A stretch of 64,000 nucleotides of DNA from Acetobacteraceae bacterium. GTDB lineage: Bacteria > Pseudomonadota > Alphaproteobacteria > Acetobacterales > Acetobacteraceae. Below, piece by piece: positions 62,173 to 64,000 of this stretch. Position numbers and translations under genes: made by a program. Each line of letters opens with the position of its first letter. The stretch's first letter is position 1. Under the pieces are notes generated by a model. The model was given only the letters and a program-made list of their open reading frames with translations. It was not told the origin of the DNA and did no database searches. The DNA lies in NCBI GenBank assembly GCA_004843345.1, contig CP039460.1:1597001-1661000 (forward strand), given 5' to 3'.

Positions 62173-64000
62173 TTACATTTGACTCTCTACGTCACCTCCT
62201 TTGATGGTAAGACCAGTTTCGGAGATTGTAAGAACAGCATCACCACAGATAATGTTAATTTTAGTTGGTGTTTCAACAATAACTTTTCCGTTTTCCGTTT
62301 TTATTGAAAGATTACCTTTCTGAACAAGAAGGGCATCTTCTCCATTGATAGTCACATCACGACTATCTTTTATTTCAATTTTTTGTTCACCTTTAATTAT
62401 CTCTTGTTTATTCCCTTGAATTTCCACGGCTTGATTTTTATGGACAATGATATTTTGGTTTTCGAGGGCTTCGAGATGCATAGAACGTTGTGATTTTAAG
62501 GTAAGAGACGTCTCATTGTCCTTATTGTCGTCAAAACAAAGTTCATTCCCATCCTCAGACTGTTCTGATCCTAAGGTGCGTGTTTTGATCCCAGAAACAG
62601 AAGATTTATCTGGAAGCTTATAGGGTGGAAGGTCCTGATTGTTATAAAAGCATCCAACAATCACAGGCTGGTCAATGTCTCCGCCCATAAAAGAGACCGC
62701 AACTTCCGTTCCAACCCGTGGTAAATGCATCCAGCCATAATTCTCTCCAGACCATGGGTTTAAAAGACGCGCCCAGATGATATTCCCAGCCTTTGTTGTC
62801 TTATCTTGATCAAAACGAAGTTTGACTTTTATTCTCCCAAGCTTATCGGTTTCAATCGTTCCTTTGTTTTGATTGCCCTGAATGAGACCACTATAAATGC
62901 CACCAATACGCGGACGTTGTGGAACTTCATCATGCCAATTGATTTCTGAAGGAAAGGCTTTGAACTGATTATCATAGGAGGGCGCTTTAGGTTTTTCTCC
63001 ATTGGAGCGATACCAACTTAAATCTTCAGCCTGATGGATCACCTGCTGTAAAACATAAGGAGATCCTTCTTTATCTGTTTTAGAAGCCGCAATGTGGATT
63101 TTAAGACCAGGTTGGAAGGTTGGATCGGTACTCAGTCCACTGCACAGAGAAGCAGAAGCCAGGATTGCTTGCTGGGTATAGTCAGCTAATCCCTCTTGGG
63201 GTGTTGTGCTGGACGAAGGAGAGGAGGAGGCTGCCTTTTGCTCAACCCAGTTCTTTGTCTCTCTCTGTTCTTTCCAAAGAGAACGTTCCCCTGTTAAGAG
63301 CGTTTCGGATTGTTTTGTTCCAGAAAAACTTGCATCGGCGGTATCTTCCTCTTTATCTAAATTACTGGTGAGAACAGTGATTTTTTTAGGAAGGGTTTTT
63401 GCTGTGCTGTGGAACTCTCGTAAAAGATGCTGATGATCTCCGCCTTGTCCCAGTTGGTAAAGATTTGGCGCTTTTTTCTCAAAAGCTTTATTGTCTCTGC
63501 CAATAACCATCTGAGCTTCTTCTTGCGTATGCCTAAAATAATAGAAATAGCCATTTTCACGCATGAGGCGGTGTAGAAAGTCTAAATGTGTTTCATTAAA
63601 CTGCGTCACATAAGGCAGCGTGGTTGTATCCTCAATATGAGAGAAGTTGGGTTCAATATTTGCGTCTGTGAGGATTTCTTCGAGGATGGCTTTGGCGGTT
63701 TTTTGCTGAAAGGTACGATTGATCTGCTGGTCTTTTAAGAAATAAAGCTCTGGCACGACTTCCATATGATAAACCCAGCCACGGTCTTCATGGGTTTCTT
63801 CTTGTGTAAAACTATGAACAACACCATGGAAATAACGGTCTTCTCCGTTTTGACGTTTAATGAGAAGAGAGACCTTCTGGCGAATGAGCTTGTCTGGGGA
63901 GATATTCTGCTCATTGGCAAAGAGTTTGAGTTTAAAGAAATAAGGTTGTGAGAGGGTTTCTTCAGCGTAGAAGGAAGCAGCATGAAGGGCTTTTGGATTA
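62173..64000 (-). CDS. vgrG: Type VI secretion spike protein VgrG (5' end beyond window)
   Basis: 609 residues visible; the frame is open to the window edge. Features: gp27-like HMEVVPELYFLKDQQINRTFQQ, RENGYFYYF, then gp5-like PRIGGIYSGLIQGNQ, IIWARLLNPWSGENYGWMHLPRVGTEVAV and GGDIDQPVIVGCFYN, and a C-terminal beta-helix (EIQGNKQEIIKGEQKIEIKD). No added effector domain is present. VgrG tips the T6SS tube; other T6SS genes must lie past the window. It is convergent with traI. Confidence 0.95.
   Translation of the reverse strand, partial: NPKALHAASFYAEETLSQPYFFKLKLFANEQNISPDKLIRQKVSLLIKRQNGEDRYFHGVVHSFTQEETHEDRGWVYHMEVVPELYFLKDQQINRTFQQKTAKAILEEILTDANIEPNFSHIEDTTTLPYVTQFNETHLDFLHRLMRENGYFYYFRHTQEEAQMVIGRDNKAFEKKAPNLYQLGQGGDHQHLLREFHSTAKTLPKKITVLTSNLDKEEDTADASFSGTKQSETLLTGERSLWKEQRETKNWVEQKAASSSPSSSTTPQEGLADYTQQAILASASLCSGLSTDPTFQPGLKIHIAASKTDKEGSPYVLQQVIHQAEDLSWYRSNGEKPKAPSYDNQFKAFPSEINWHDEVPQRPRIGGIYSGLIQGNQNKGTIETDKLGRIKVKLRFDQDKTTKAGNIIWARLLNPWSGENYGWMHLPRVGTEVAVSFMGGDIDQPVIVGCFYNNQDLPPYKLPDKSSVSGIKTRTLGSEQSEDGNELCFDDNKDNETSLTLKSQRSMHLEALENQNIIVHKNQAVEIQGNKQEIIKGEQKIEIKDSRDVTINGEDALLVQKGNLSIKTENGKVIVETPTKINIICGDAVLTISETGLTIKGGDVESQM

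Overview
The window looks like chromosome from an AT-leaning alphaproteobacterium. I infer an acetic acid bacterium (Acetobacteraceae), probably host-associated. The inference rests on the mix of a quinol nitric oxide reductase, a cysteine-type formate dehydrogenase-N/O, a three-subunit cytochrome bc1, a citrate synthase/aconitase/NAD-type isocitrate dehydrogenase cluster, quinone-linked D-lactate dehydrogenase and many family-less envelope proteins. The genus cannot be fixed from the sequence alone.

Layout. 1-2.3 kb: 3' part of norB/norZ, tRNA-Leu(CAA) and a 25-codon ORF. 2.4-10.1 kb: outer-membrane protein, LysE exporter, rfbB-rfbA (dTDP-sugar precursor synthesis) and several unassigned envelope proteins. 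10.2-16.2 kb: formate dehydrogenase operon fdnG-fdnH-fdnI-fdhE (minus strand). 16.5-19.7 kb: petA-petB-petC (bc1) plus a trailing secreted protein, with a perfect 19-bp Fur-box-like palindrome upstream. 20.0-25.2 kb: gltA-acnA facing away from a NAD-type icd, giving citrate to 2-oxoglutarate in one place. 25.2-28.5 kb: membrane proteins of unknown role translationally coupled to a DEDDh exonuclease; two of them share an acidic motif. 28.5-33.4 kb: a three-gene restriction-modification locus (two methyltransferases and a GIY-YIG/DEAD-helicase protein) with a 12 x 7-bp tract and homopolymer frameshifts. 33.6-39.3 kb: guaC, AhpD-like protein and the glutathione-dependent formaldehyde module fghA/frmA with a divergent LysR. 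39.4-41.3 kb: a HEPN (ApeA-like) defence-type gene cut by three one-base frameshifts. 41.4-49.7 kb: dld, oxidoreductase, GST, a possible beta-propeller protein, proP and small secreted proteins.

50.2-64 kb is a horizontally acquired element. It opens with a P4-type integrase and two large hairpins, then a replication-initiator-like gene, a parAB partition operon bracketed by two near-identical palindromes, and an IncP (RP4/RK2)-type relaxosome region: traM-traL-traK-traK' on the minus strand, a recognisable oriT with nic site, then traJ, three small membrane proteins and traI on the plus strand. A probable traH-like gene lies inside traI in another frame. A type VI secretion VgrG converges on traI and runs off the end. 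No coupling protein (TraG) or mating-pair genes are in view.

How it fits together: frmA and fghA convert formaldehyde to formate, which formate dehydrogenase can oxidise into the quinone pool; D-lactate dehydrogenase also feeds quinone, and bc1 and NorB can draw from it. The most unusual material is (a) the repeat-controlled restriction-modification locus, (b) five one-base frameshifts of identical polarity in A/T runs, confined to two defence-type loci, and (c) the IncP-like oriT/relaxase segment abutting a T6SS vgrG.
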